Part shown: one piece after another, positions 47,492 to 58,479 of the stretch
Layout of the letters: each line of letters begins with the position of its first letter
Position numbering within the stretch: position 1 is the stretch's first letter
Assembly: GCF_023973825.1 (NCBI RefSeq)
Contig: NC_090127.1
Location: 2,094,501-2,158,500 of the forward strand
Source of the DNA: Plasmodium brasilianum
Taxonomy: Eukaryota > Apicomplexa > Aconoidasida > Haemosporida > Plasmodiidae
Length of the DNA stretch: 64,000 nt
Direction of reading: 5' to 3'
The notes under the pieces: generated by a model
The model's database searches: none
The model's input: only the letters and a program-made list of their open reading frames with translations
What the model was told of the DNA's origin: nothing
Translations under genes and position numbers: made by a program

Positions 47492-49235
47492 ATGTTTCCA
47501 TCAGTTCAGCTAAAGAAAACGTATGAACTCAATTTTTTGCTTTTTTTGAAATTATTTAACATAGAAAGTATAAGCATGATTATGTCTGAGTTCGTGAATG
47601 TATGTTGAACATTCCGCTGTTTTTCTTTGTTCCCTTGAGCCATATTTCTTATTCTCCTTTTTTACTACACACATATATTTTAACACAACATTTAACACGA
47701 CATGTTCATGTGTACATATATGGTAACAGACGTATATATTAACACTAATACATATTGATATATATATATGTGTGTGTGTATTCCCCTGTGCAGAACATTT
47801 TTAAGGCTTTCGAAAATACTGTCCCTATCCTCCGTAACGTCGAGGAGTAAGGCCCAAGAATTGATAAAAAGCGGGAAAATTAAGGTTTAATTTTTTTTTG
47901 TTTCGTTCTTTTTACTTTTTGCTCTTTTTTGTTTTTTACAGTTAAGGAGTATGCAGGAGGAGCAGCACAATTTTGTCAACTATTTTTTATTTTGTTTATT
48001 TTGTTTATTTTGTTTATTTTGTTTATTTTGCTTATTTTGTTTTATTTTATTTTATATCTGTACATGTCCACGTTCATGTATGCAAAATTATTTATGGAAC
48101 CATCTTCATAGACTTTCTTTTTTTTTCTTTTTTCTTAACCTGACGAAAGGTAAACAACCAAGTAATTAAGCAAAATGTTGCTGTTGATGTAAATTCGACG
48201 ATAGTGATAGACGGAAAGAAAATTAACGTAGACATTACAACAAAACTATGGGGTGTTTATAAGCCGAAACATGTATTTTGCAGTACTGATAAAAATTACG
48301 AATATGAGGAAAAGCGGATATTTTATAATGATTATAAGAGGGTGTTAGCTGAGAACTATAAACTACAACTACCATATAAGGGAGATATGGAAGGGGCTAA
48401 AAAGATACAGAGGAAGCTTCTGACAAGTATGGAATTAACAGGAAGTTCTAGTACAGATCAAAAAACGTTAACGATAAAGCAGAGTATAATGGGTGAATTG
48501 GGCAAAAAAAGGAATAACGTAAGGGGAATTGTGAACGATGGAAAGTCAGATATAAGGGATAAAAATGAGTTTTTTAAGAATAATAGAATAATAACTAGGA
48601 ATAATTCAAAATTGAATATGAACCTTTTCGATTTTATAAAAAAAAAAAATATATTATATGAATCAAAAAATAATGTAATAAATTTTATACCTGAACACTT
48701 AATAATTGTCAATAGTCTTAACTCATTAAGTGAAGGAATAGTATTACTAACAAATGATGGAGATTTTGCAAATAATTTGAAACATGTAAATAATAATATA
48801 TTAACTACTTATTTAATAAAAACACAAGAACAATTAACTGATGAAAAAATAAAATTATTGCAAAAAGGTTGTTATGTAGAACATGTGCATATACGTCCTT
48901 TACATGTACAAGTCATAAAATCTGGGTTAGTAAGTAAATGGATTAAATTAACATATGTTGAAAAATCACACACAGATATAGACAAATTATTTGCAAAATA
49001 TAATATAACCATCAGGAAATGTAAAAGATTTTCTTTTGGACCTTACAGATCATCTGATTTAACACAAAATTTTATTATGCCTTTAAAAATACACTCAACA
49101 ATTGTTCATTTAATTCCTAAATATAATTCAAAATTAACATTATGCCAACCACCTGGGAATATGGTAACTGATACTGATGATAAATTTGTCTACGTACAAA
49201 ATTATTTAAAGGATTCAATTGTTAGGGATATATGA
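47492..49235 (+). CDS. S4/pseudouridine-synthase-fold protein with Asn at the catalytic Asp
   Basis: RsuA/RluB-family fold. The model is exon 1 at 47492-47520, exon 2 at 47794-47884 and exon 3 at 48150-49235, giving 401 residues; phases 2 and 0 fit. Exon 2 and the start of exon 3 encode an S4 RNA-binding domain (RLSKILSLSSVTSRSKA, then KSGKIKVNNQV). The catalytic domain begins at KLWGVYKPKHVF. A low-complexity insert separates that strand from the active-site segment. The motif normally written GRLD..T.GLLLLTND is NSLNSLSEGIVLLTND here. The LLTND part aligns exactly and puts Asn231 (codon AAC, 48720-48722) at the catalytic Asp. The family's C-terminal NREVRR motif is also not recognisable. 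A non-catalytic RNA-binding or assembly role is therefore likely, but not shown. The 29-nt exon 1 is the least certain part. Confidence 0.8.
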
Positions 49236-50456
49236 TGTGCAGCAAGAAGTAGTACTGCTTTCGCGTATGTAGAGAAGCATACTTTTTTAAACCAAGCTTC
49301 TTTAGGTGTTATCCATTGCATGTTTCTCCTCCTTTACCGCCATTATGGACATATCAACATATACATAAATATATATGCACATGCATGATACTTTTGATCA
49401 TCGTGACCAAGCAAATTATTACATCATTTTTTTTTTATTTTTTTTTTTTTTTTTTCCTTATGCCTTTTTCTTCCCAACAATATCTATTTCCCCATCCCCC
49501 CCCCTCTCTATTCGTGCTAGCACCTGCCTGTGAGCAGGAGCTTCACACTTTTAATATTCACCATGAGTACGCACAACTTTGTGCAAATATTTGTAACTCT
49601 CAGTAACTATGGGCATCATTCTTTCACGCCGCATTTTACAGACTCACACACGCTGAACTCTTATTTTAAAAAGTGAAAGAAGTTAATCAGACAGTTTTTT
49701 ACAATACAAATACTAGGAAAACAAAGAAAAAAAGGAAAAAAAAAAAAAGGAAACAAAAATAAAAAAGTACAAAAAGGAAACAAAAATAAAAAGTACAAAA
49801 AGGAAACAAAAAAAAAAAAGGAAAAAAAAATAAAAAGGAAGTACAAAAAGGAAAAAAAAAAAAAAAAAAACAATAAAGGTAATATTGCAACGGAAAAATG
49901 AAAAAACTAAAATTTTAAAATTAAGATAAAAAAAAAAAAATTAATAATCTACCACGAAAAAATTAGCGTTTCAACGGATAATGAATAAAACTATATACAC
50001 AAACATAGGAAAAAATTTTGCAAATGATTTTACGGTACAATATACAAAAAAAAAAAAAAAAAAAATGAAATAATATAAAGTAAAACGAGAGAGACAAAGT
50101 AACCATATATACTGTCCAATTTAAACACTCTTCAATGTTGTGTTAAACGGAACTCATCCAAGTACAAATATACAAACCAACAAAATAAGGCTTCGCAAAA
50201 TAATTTTTTTTTTTTTTTTAGCCAATTTAATTACTTTTATATATAACCATATTCTTTTAGTACTCCATTCAAAATAAATATACATATACTGTCCATTTTG
50301 GAAAGAAACAAACGAACCATGTGCATATGTGTACAACATATGTACATATTATATGCATTTATGTATATACGCACGCACTTATTGGTAGAATATTAACAAA
50401 GTGAAAAAAGGGTAACAGATTTTTTTTTTTTTTTTTTAACTCTACTTGTGGACACT
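49236..50456. other. Intergenic spacer
   Basis: Downstream of the pseudouridine-synthase-like gene. It holds A-rich low-complexity sequence with GGAAACAAAAA units (about 49730-49850) and homopolymers. No gene is seen before the small open frame at 50457. Confidence 0.75.
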
Positions 50457-50687
50457 ATGAATGAAGATATCATTTATGATTTCCAACTTTGGACCCTCAT
50501 CAATTGCACCTTTAAAGATAACAAAATTATTGAAAAATACGAACATATAAAACTGTACTATGATTGTGGTAAGATCGTGCTAAAACATATGGGTGCAATT
50601 TTTGAAAATCGCGTTTGCTTCCGTTGGAAGAACAGAAATGGAGGAAAGTCATTGCATATTGTTTCTGCAAAGCATGGCGAAAATTGA
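50457..50687 (+). CDS. Small open frame abutting MSP9 (doubtful)
   Basis: Open frame of 76 codons from the ATG at 50457, ending 13 bp before the MSP9 stop codon on the opposite strand. It contains Trp, Cys and Gly codons in a mixed composition that looks more coding than the flanking spacer. It has no low-complexity sequence, no signal peptide and no recognisable motif. It could be a small gene, the terminal exon of an unseen transcript, a decayed gene or chance. Confidence 0.25.
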   Translation: MNEDIIYDFQLWTLINCTFKDNKIIEKYEHIKLYYDCGKIVLKHMGAIFENRVCFRWKNRNGGKSLHIVSAKHGEN

Positions 50688-50700
50688 TGCATGCTTCTTC

Positions 50701-52857
50701 TTATACCACTTCGACTACTTCGTTGTGTGGAACTGCCGTTTGGACTGCCTCACCTACTTCGTTGTTGTGTGGTACCACTGCTTGGACAACCTCATCCGCA
50801 TTGTTTTGTGGTACTACCGCTTGAGTTTGAGTTACTTCCCCCACTTGGTTATATGGTGTAGATGGTTGAACTACCTCTGCCGCTTCGTTATGTGCTGCTA
50901 GTTCTTGAGTTACTTCACCCACTGCGTGATTAGGTACCGCTGTTTCACTGTGTGGAGTTTGGACTTGACTTAACTCATCCGCTTCGTTTTCGTTACCTGG
51001 TAAATTGTCCTCCATTTTAGACACTTCCTCTATAACGTTGTCAACGACTTCCTCTATTTTGGCAGCTTCCACAGCTATGCTATCGTGTACTATTTGATTT
51101 ATTGCATCTTGGACGGCACCCTCTTCAGCTAATTTGTCAAGAGTCTCAACAAAATTGTAATTAAGGGCATTCGTTTCTTCATTCTGATTATTGTTTGGAG
51201 CCTCTACTTCCTGTTCAACGCCACCCGCTGGTGTGTTATCTGTTGGTGTGTTATCGGCTGGTGTGTTATCTGTTGGTGTGTTATCGGTTGGTGTGTTATC
51301 GGCTGGTGTGTTATCGGTTGGTGTGTTATCGGTTGGCGTGTTATCGGTTGGCGTACCATCCACTACTGGATTAGCCGCTTGCTCGTCAACCATTTGTTCG
51401 TCTTGTGTTTGTTCATCTTCGTCCATTCCTTGCACGTTAGCATTTTCTTGGTTGGCTGTGTCTACATATTGATTGTGATACATTTCATTTTCGTAAAAGT
51501 CTATTTCTTCAATCATGTTGTCTATGCTGGACATAAGAGCAACCTCTTCATCTGGGGCAGTTCCTCTTAGTTTAGGTGTTTTAACGGTATTATGCATATC
51601 GACCTGTTCTTGTTCCTTACCCGAAGTACTAGCTTTTGAGTTCTTTTTGTAGAATATTTTCTTTTTAACGATAGATAATAAATGTTTGACTTTGTGAAAG
51701 AATATTTTCATACCTAATTCGATGATACCTTTTTTTAATTCATTCACATAGGCATCATGAGTAACTTCAACTGCTTCTTCTAAACCTAATTCTTTTGCTT
51801 TTTTTTTTCTATAGGATATATAAGCTTTATATAACAGTTTTAGTAATATATCTTTTAGTTTATTCAGAACTACACCTTTAAGATTAACTAATAAATATTC
51901 ATAAGAAGCTAATTCCGTTTTAAAATGATCTAGCTGTTCAATTGCATCATGACCTGTTTGTGTTTTTGATTTACCTTTAATTACTCCTTCTATATGTAAA
52001 ATTTTTTCACCTATCTCTTTTCCTTTTTCTATAAGATTTACTAAATCTCCTCCAATATTACCACCATCTTGAATTAATGTACTTTTTACTATATCTAAAA
52101 GTCCATCTCCATTTTTAAATATATCTTTCATATTATTTTTTACAAAATCTTTGATACCAATATCCCCTAGTTCTATATTATGAATATTATCATCTTCATT
52201 AAGATCTAATGTATTCGCACTATTGCTAAGTTTATATAATCCTTTATAACCATTATCTGTTTCTCCTGTTTCTTTTATATTAAACATATTTTGCAAATCC
52301 TCATTATCTATATCATCACTTCCAGCATTTAAATGTTTATTTATGAAATCCTGACTCTTTTCTATATAGTCTACATTATTTTTCAAGTTCTTCATTTTTG
52401 CATTTAGAGTATGAACAGTTGAGTTGTTTCCTGCATTAAGTTGCAACAAGGATTTGTTATCTTTTATATGATCTATCATACCTTTTACATTGTCAATTTC
52501 TTTTTTATGCAATTCTAAGAAATTAATTAATTTTTTTAATTCCTCTGTGTCATGTCCAAATAAATCTTGACTATCATCTACTTTTATACCATACATTAAA
52601 TTCTTTACCATTTGGGGATATTTTCCTTCTTTCAATAATTGCTTACATTCTTCCTTTATTTGTTTACATTTTTCATCCTTAAATTCTTTTTTATTTGCTT
52701 TGCAATATTGACATTTGATAACTTTAAATAATTTCTCATAATTACTTATAAGGTCGTTGTCGAACAATTTTGTGAATTCTGCCACATCGTTACACCTTGC
52801 AAAACTATTCTGAACAAGCAAGGCAACCAAGGGAAAAATTAAAAATTTTATTTTCAT
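50701..52857 (-). CDS. MSP9: Merozoite surface protein 9 (acidic basic repeat antigen)
   Basis: Secreted protein of the merozoite surface and parasitophorous vacuole, peripherally attached rather than membrane anchored. It is a single exon of 718 residues from the ATG at 52857; P. falciparum MSP9 is about 740. Residues 1 to about 20 form a signal peptide (MKIKFLIFPLVALLVQ). The conserved N-terminal domain holds a Cys cluster (Cys at about 22, 49 and 52, then KCKQIKEECKQ). A long helical region follows. A basic stretch near residues 385-410 (KKKIFYKKNSK) precedes an acidic region. A Pro-Thr-Asp-Asn-Thr array lies at about 500-545. The C-terminus is made of degenerate Val/Pro/His/Asn-rich units. 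There is no GPI signal or transmembrane segment. Recognition rests on overall architecture, the signal peptide and Cys pattern, and on its place close to NEK1. Confidence 0.9.
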   Translation of the reverse strand: MKIKFLIFPLVALLVQNSFARCNDVAEFTKLFDNDLISNYEKLFKVIKCQYCKANKKEFKDEKCKQIKEECKQLLKEGKYPQMVKNLMYGIKVDDSQDLFGHDTEELKKLINFLELHKKEIDNVKGMIDHIKDNKSLLQLNAGNNSTVHTLNAKMKNLKNNVDYIEKSQDFINKHLNAGSDDIDNEDLQNMFNIKETGETDNGYKGLYKLSNSANTLDLNEDDNIHNIELGDIGIKDFVKNNMKDIFKNGDGLLDIVKSTLIQDGGNIGGDLVNLIEKGKEIGEKILHIEGVIKGKSKTQTGHDAIEQLDHFKTELASYEYLLVNLKGVVLNKLKDILLKLLYKAYISYRKKKAKELGLEEAVEVTHDAYVNELKKGIIELGMKIFFHKVKHLLSIVKKKIFYKKNSKASTSGKEQEQVDMHNTVKTPKLRGTAPDEEVALMSSIDNMIEEIDFYENEMYHNQYVDTANQENANVQGMDEDEQTQDEQMVDEQAANPVVDGTPTDNTPTDNTPTDNTPADNTPTDNTPTDNTPADNTPTDNTPAGGVEQEVEAPNNNQNEETNALNYNFVETLDKLAEEGAVQDAINQIVHDSIAVEAAKIEEVVDNVIEEVSKMEDNLPGNENEADELSQVQTPHSETAVPNHAVGEVTQELAAHNEAAEVVQPSTPYNQVGEVTQTQAVVPQNNADEVVQAVVPHNNEVGEAVQTAVPHNEVVEVV
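51222..51362 (-). repeat. MSP9 15-bp in-frame array (TPTDN)
   Basis: Eight full 15-bp units and one partial encode Thr-Pro-Thr/Ala-Asp-Asn on the minus strand (plus-strand unit GTTGGTGTGTTATCG). MSP9 proteins carry species-specific repeats in their C-terminal half, so this array may help to identify species. Confidence 0.9.
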
Positions 52858-53529
52858 TCTTTAGGAAAAAAGGAGCTATTGTTGAAGTACTTTTTTTGTT
52901 TCGCTGTTATTTTGCAGTACTAGGATTTTCTCGATTATTTTTGTCTTTTCTGTTTCTTCTGCCTTATTTTTGTTTTACTTTTTCTTTTTTACAGAGACCT
53001 ACAACAAAAGGTATGTCGTTAAAAAAAAAAAAATTTGTGGCTTGTGTATTAGCAAATTTGCAGTTGCACACGCATTCATGAGGCGTATGAACATATATAC
53101 ACATATATGTAGTTATATGTACATACAGACATATATAAGTAGTTATTTGCGCATATATACATACGTAAGTAGTTATATGCACATAAATGTATGTATATAT
53201 TTGTGAATATATGAACATATTTATGCATATATGTAGGAAGCTGTGTGTAAGCCCCTTGACGTAAAGAGAGATCGCAAAGTAAACCTTCCCCCACCCCCCC
53301 CAAACGCTCAATTGTGAAGGCGTTATAAAAAAAAAAAGGAGAGAAAAGAGAGAAAAGAGAGAAAAGAAAGAGAGAAAAGAGAGAAAAGAAAAAAAAAGAA
53401 AAATTCAAGTTCAATTCAAGTTTAAAAAGGGGTCACTTTTTTTAAAAAAGATTGACAAATATGCAATCGTGCATTTCGCTTTGTTCTGTTGAGCATATTA
53501 CAATGCAGCATGGTTAATTTGTATATATT

Positions 53530-53880
53530 TGTGTATATATATATATGTGTGTATATATATAGGTGTGTATATATATATGTGTGTATATATATATATATGT
53601 GTATATATATAGGTGTGTATATGTATAGGTGTGTATATATATATATATGTGTATATATATAGGTGTGTATATGTATAGGTGTGTATATATATAGGTGTGT
53701 ATATATATAGGTGTGTATATGTATAGGTGTGTATATATATAGGTGTGTATATACATAGGTGTGTATATGTATAGGTGTGTATATATATATGTGTGTATAT
53801 ATATAGGTGTGTATATGTATAGGTGTGTATATATATAGGTGTGCATATATATATGTGTGTATATATATTTGTGTATGCAT
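53530..53880. repeat. GTGTATATATAG-type minisatellite
   Basis: More than twenty units near 12-18 bp (GTGTGTATATATATAG with ATGTATAG variants). Three minus frames stay open through it and would encode Tyr/Thr/Ile/His-rich peptides. That follows from the unit and does not indicate a gene. Confidence 0.9.
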
Positions 53881-53914
53881 ACATTTATATAAATAAATAT
53901 ACGTATACAATTGC

Positions 53915-53920
53915 GTGCAC
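53915..53920. promoter_or_regulatory. GTGCAC palindrome upstream of MSP9
   Basis: A GTGCAC element lies about 1.06 kb upstream of the MSP9 start codon, and a half site TGCAC lies at 53065-53069, about 210 bp upstream. GTGCA(C) is the motif bound by AP2-I, a regulator of merozoite invasion genes. Six bases occur easily by chance, so this is only a candidate. Confidence 0.25.
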
Positions 53921-54151
53921 GGTTTCGATTGGTACCTGACCTTCCAGCGATTTTAGAAATATTCGAAAATGTCGTAAAAAGATTTATTCATGTAAAACAT
54001 GCATGTAAATATATATGTACGTACATGTAATATTCAAACGAAATAAATTTCCACTTCTAGAAGAAATGTTTTGCCTTTTACTGTATTCTTAGAAGTAATA
54101 TTTTCAGTATTCTACTCTTTAAATTATATTTCACAACTAAAAAGAGGAAAG

Positions 54152-54200
<49 letters not shown>
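54152..54200. repeat. Poly-A tract, 49 A
   Basis: Uninterrupted run of 49 A in the spacer upstream of MSP9. Confidence 0.9.
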
Positions 54201-54210
<10 letters not shown>

Positions 54211-54704
54211 AGTAAAATAAAATCTAATAATTTAATATCGTATAAAATCGATTGTCACAATGTAAAAAATGTGCTAAAAGATAATTCAAAAAAAAAAAAA
54301 AAATACAGCCCCGTGACGTGTTAAATTTACACATGCACATTTATGCATATATTATGTACATATGCATAATTGACTGAACTGTGCACTAACAGGTGTACGA
54401 TAAAAATACTGAAATAAAGGTTCGCACTTTTGTCAAAAATAAAATAACACCCCTCCAAAAAGGATAAATAACCGAACGACTGAGCAGTCAAGCGGTTAAG
54501 CTACTGAACTGGACTATTGAACAACCAAACAACTGAGCGCCCGAACGAATGTGCAATAAATGATCATAATGATCTGTGCACCAAGTTAATATTCTTTTTC
54601 GTGTGTTAGACAATCATACTGAAATACTGTAACCGACTGAAGTTTTTTATTCATTGTTGTAATACGGTTGTTTCAACAAAATAAAAAAAGATAAATATAT
54701 GTAT

Positions 54705-54744
<40 letters not shown>

Positions 54745-56836
54745 AAAACAGAACGATGAAATATTAACTCTCCTTTTTTTTTTTTTTTTTCTGAACACCA
54801 GGAAATTATTGCATTTTGGCTAGCTGTTGTCCTTTGAAAAATAGCCAAATTGTTTTAATGCATGTCAAAAGGTTTCACATATATTTCTATTCTGTCATTT
54901 TGTTTCTCGCCATTTTACAACCTCCTTATGTTTTTTCTCATAAATGACTAGAATGAAAATAATATTCACAGTGAAGACGTAATGTACGCACACAAAGCAG
55001 TCGCGCTTTTGTGGCATGAACACACGTAAATACGTGTAAAGGGGAATTTGTACATGTGTGTGTATGTTATGTACACATGTACGTATGTATTTTTTTATTT
55101 TTATTTTTTTAATTTAATAAAATATATACGATAACATGTAATGAGAGGGTAAAATTAATTAATGTACTGTTCATACATATTATGCATATTGCCCTTTGGC
55201 CGTATTTCTGATTTTTGATCGCTTCCTAGTATCATACTTTCTCCAATATGACACTTTAAATACATATTTATTCAGTTCAACTAATTTTTATAATATTCAA
55301 ATATTTGCTAAGTACACTTAATATATTTTTCTTAAGATTTAATTTTGCAACGGAAAAAAATTGTAAAAATATTTATGTACATTAAATTTATTCTTACTAA
55401 AAAGGAGCGTCATAATAAAAATATGAACATTTTTTTTTTTTTTTTTCCTTTTTTCATATTTTAAAAAGAAGGTAATCCATAATAAAAATGCATTTTTTAA
55501 TGGTAAAAAATTGATTATTTAGAGGAACAAATATTTTACTTATATTCGTAAATCGTACTTTTTCTTTTTTTTTTTTAAACATTTCATAGGAGAACAAATA
55601 ATAAAAGTCTACTAATTCATTAATATGACTTGGTGAAGTGTCACACATTGTAATGTAATATATTATGACAGTGTTCATGTTTTTTTTTTTTTTTTTTTTT
55701 TCTTACTCATAAAAGGTGAATAAACAAAAGAAGAGATAATCAATTACGTGTTTTGTGGCATTTCGTATATATTATAAAAAGTAAAGAAAAAGGGGTAAAT
55801 ATATAGTTGTCTTTTTATTTTATATATGTGTATATACATAAATGTATATATTATATATATATATATCATAGCGCATTATAATAATGTGTATGTTCTTAGT
55901 GTTAGTAAGAATAATGACAGTATTAATTAGCATTTAAAAGAAAAATAAAATAAATAATTCAGATATGTTACTCTAATCCACAAAGTAAAAAAGAAAATAT
56001 TGCATTAATTGCATTTTATATACGATAATAAATAAACATAATGTGTTTAATGAAAAAAGAGTTATGTGAAAAAGGGCCCAGCTAAACAGAGTACACTTGC
56101 ACACAGGTGTACATATATACATTGTACGAATATATTTATGTGTACATGTATGTATATATGTATGTACATACGTATGTATAACGTACAGGTAAAACAAAAC
56201 CGCGTACAAATTAAACAAACCAAAGATCGAGTCATATTACTAGTCATAATAAATCATTAATGGGGAAAAAACAAAATACAAATAGCAAATAAAAAAAATG
56301 CGCAACAAATTATCATCTATTTGTTTAGATAGTGCTTAACAAAATGAATACAAAATTATATATAGATCCGTTGCACAGTTAATATAATATGTCTACGCCT
56401 TTATATGTGGGAGTAATTTACAGCTGTCTTTTTTCAAATAGAAAGAAGTACACACATGTACAACACACAGAAACTATGCAGCACGTGTGAACGAAGCAGT
56501 TGTGTGTAAAACGTAACAAAGGGTATGTATTTTGACATATGATTTTATTTGAACAACGTCTGAACATTATTCTCCAATAAAAATTATCTCTACGTTTATT
56601 TTGATGTTGTATTATATAAATACATACACATGCATTTATATATATATATATATATATATATGCATGTGTTCATGTACCATTCATCATATAGTATTCCTTT
56701 AAATTTAAGATGTTCACTTCATTGTTATATCATTTTAATTCTTTATAAAAAAGCGAACCCCCATTATAACTACATGATGTGATATAAATGTAATATACAT
56801 TTTTATAACAAGCAAAATTTTGCGCACTGGTTGAAA

Positions 56837-57510
56837 ATGTTTTCTAAGTCGTACACAAATTTTCAAGCAGATGGGGAAAATACCTTTCATTCTTTCTATT
56901 TCTTTCGTCGGTATTTTGATAAAATGAGTACAAATATAGGTACATATGCACGTATATATGCGTATATGTATATGCACACATATATCATTTCCTCTCATTT
57001 TTGGAGGTGCCACGTTTAATAGTAGTCATCTTATTGGGTTATCCTTGCACTGATAACTGAACTTGATTTTACAAAAATAGCTGGAAAAATGAACTTCATT
57101 CTATGGAAAAAAAATTAAAAAAAAAAAAAAAAAAAAACTAGACGAAAATAAACGAAAAGAACTGAAGAAAAAAATTATGAATATAACAATGACAGACAAC
57201 CTACATGTACAATTCGCATATAACATTTATATATGCTCAATAATACATATCACAACGCAATTTAAAATGAATAAATAAATAAATATATAATATATATATA
57301 CATATTATATACTTTTCTACAAATATACAAGGTCAAATTTTTTTCAAAGGGTGTATTTATTATTAACCCTTTTCACTTTTAAAAATTATTTTTTATTTTC
57401 TTTTTTTTGTGCTCTAATACATTTTAGTAGACTCGTTGGCTAAATTAAATAAAACTGAGAGGTCAAGAAGGAAAAGCACCAAGAGTCAGGAAAAATTGGA
57501 TCATATGTGA
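56837..57510 (+). CDS. Spliced mini-gene, 61 residues, unknown function
   Basis: Not recognised. Exon 1 (56837-56939) starts at ATG and ends in ATAG|GTACAT. Exon 2 (57428-57510) follows a strong pyrimidine-rich acceptor ending TACATTTTAG and runs to a TGA at 57508-57510. The intron is 488 bp and the phases (1 and 1) agree. The product begins MFSKSYTNFQADGENTF, has an aromatic/basic stretch (FYFFRRYF) and ends in a Lys/Arg/Ser-rich tail (TERSRRKSTKSQ). Both exons are of mixed composition and free of simple repeats, unlike the surrounding DNA. An alternative donor at the end of exon 2 (AT|GTGAAC, 57507) is phase 2. It could join the acceptor at 58486-58487, which would make these exons the 5' end of the YCII gene. 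Confidence 0.5.
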
Positions 57511-58040
57511 ACATATATATATATATATATATATATACAAATATATGCGTACATTAACGTACATATCTATGCTATTATGTACATGCTGTATGCGTACACG
57601 CGTGTATGATCGTTATTATCAATCGATTTGGTAAGAGAGAAAAAGTGTAAAAGGGGAAGAGTGAAGGCGCAAAAAAGTATGTGGAGTAATAAAAAATAAA
57701 ATAATAAAATAATAAAATAAATAAAATAAAACAAAATGAAATAACATATGTGAAATAAAAATATAAAAATATAAAAGAAGTGAAGTAAAGAAATAAATAC
57801 TATAATATGTATATGTGCATATACATATGTACTTATATATATAAATAAAGGAACAAAATGAGAAATTAAACGAAGTAAAATAGGAACAAGAGGCGCTTAA
57901 ACGGGATAAAGGAAAACCAATTTAATTAAGTCAACGAATGAGCACATTTGGAAAATTTGGGGAGAAAAAATTTAGGAGCATATAAGAACGTATTTTTTTT
58001 TTTTTTTTAGCGCATAATATTATAGTTAAAATGTAAGAAT
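57511..58040. other. Spacer or intron upstream of the YCII-like gene
   Basis: A+T-rich, with a (TA)n tract at 57516-57535 and AAATAAAATA low complexity near 57690-57730. Nothing coding is seen. Confidence 0.7.
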
Positions 58041-58478
58041 ATGCTTAAGTTGTACATATACTTTTTTTTCGCAGTATTTTTAAAAGAGTGGGAAATACTC
58101 AGCGGGGTAAGTGTAAGTCGAAAGCAATACCATTCGGTTAGTCATTTGAGGGAGGTTCAAGGAGAAAAAATCTCACATAGGGGCTACTCGCACAGGGACC
58201 ACTCACATAGAAGTGTATCACATAATGACTGTTCACTTAGATGTGTATCAATTATCAAGGGGAGGAAGGTATTCTTACCCTTTAAGGCCCATATCAGTGC
58301 GCATAAAGACGGGGATCAGAGCAATGTTTGTTATAAAGGTAGAAAAAGCTGTAAATCGAAGGGGAAAAAGAATATATATTACCATTTCAATAAAAGAAAA
58401 TTGGTTAGCATACCAAAAGTAAAAAAAAAAAAAAAAAAAAGGATTTTCTTCTTTCTTTTTTATTATTATCGGGAATAA
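58041..58478 (+). CDS. Possible 5' leader exon of the YCII-like gene
   Basis: Open frame of 145 codons from the ATG at 58041, ending just before the ATG of the YCII-like gene. It begins with a hydrophobic stretch (LKLYIYFFFAVFL), followed by a region rich in Ser, His, Arg and Lys and poor in acidic residues. That order resembles a signal peptide plus transit peptide. Its frame differs from the downstream frame, and the two meet at a 20-A run (58421-58440). They could be joined by a homopolymer indel or by a splice; one fitting pair is donor 58339 with the weak acceptor at 58440-58441. There is also a strong GTAAGT donor at 58107. The segment may instead be a separate small gene or a 5' UTR. 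Confidence 0.35.
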   Translation: MLKLYIYFFFAVFLKEWEILSGVSVSRKQYHSVSHLREVQGEKISHRGYSHRDHSHRSVSHNDCSLRCVSIIKGRKVFLPFKAHISAHKDGDQSNVCYKGRKSCKSKGKKNIYYHFNKRKLVSIPKVKKKKKKRIFFFLFYYYRE

Positions 58479-58479
58479 T

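Larger units (their letters stand above)
52858..56836. other. Intergenic spacer upstream of MSP9, 4.0 kb
   Basis: Divergent region between MSP9 (minus) and the plus-strand mini-gene at 56837. It contains the GTGTATATATAG array (53530-53880), a 49-A run (54152-54200), (TA)n (54708-54740) and other homopolymers. A possible unassigned exon at 53237-53317 is described in the findings. A short block at about 54470-54560 has richer G+C and degenerate ACTGA-containing units. No gene is otherwise supported. Confidence 0.7.

Noticed and set aside
53422..53910. Long minus-strand open frames encoding Tyr/Thr/His/Ile repeats
   Set aside because: All three minus frames stay open because the TG/TA unit lacks stops. 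There is no coding flank and no credible start.
55454..55678. Minus-strand 74-codon frame
   Set aside because: A+T-driven composition (Ile, Tyr, Phe, Lys), no motif and no splice context. Chance is likely.
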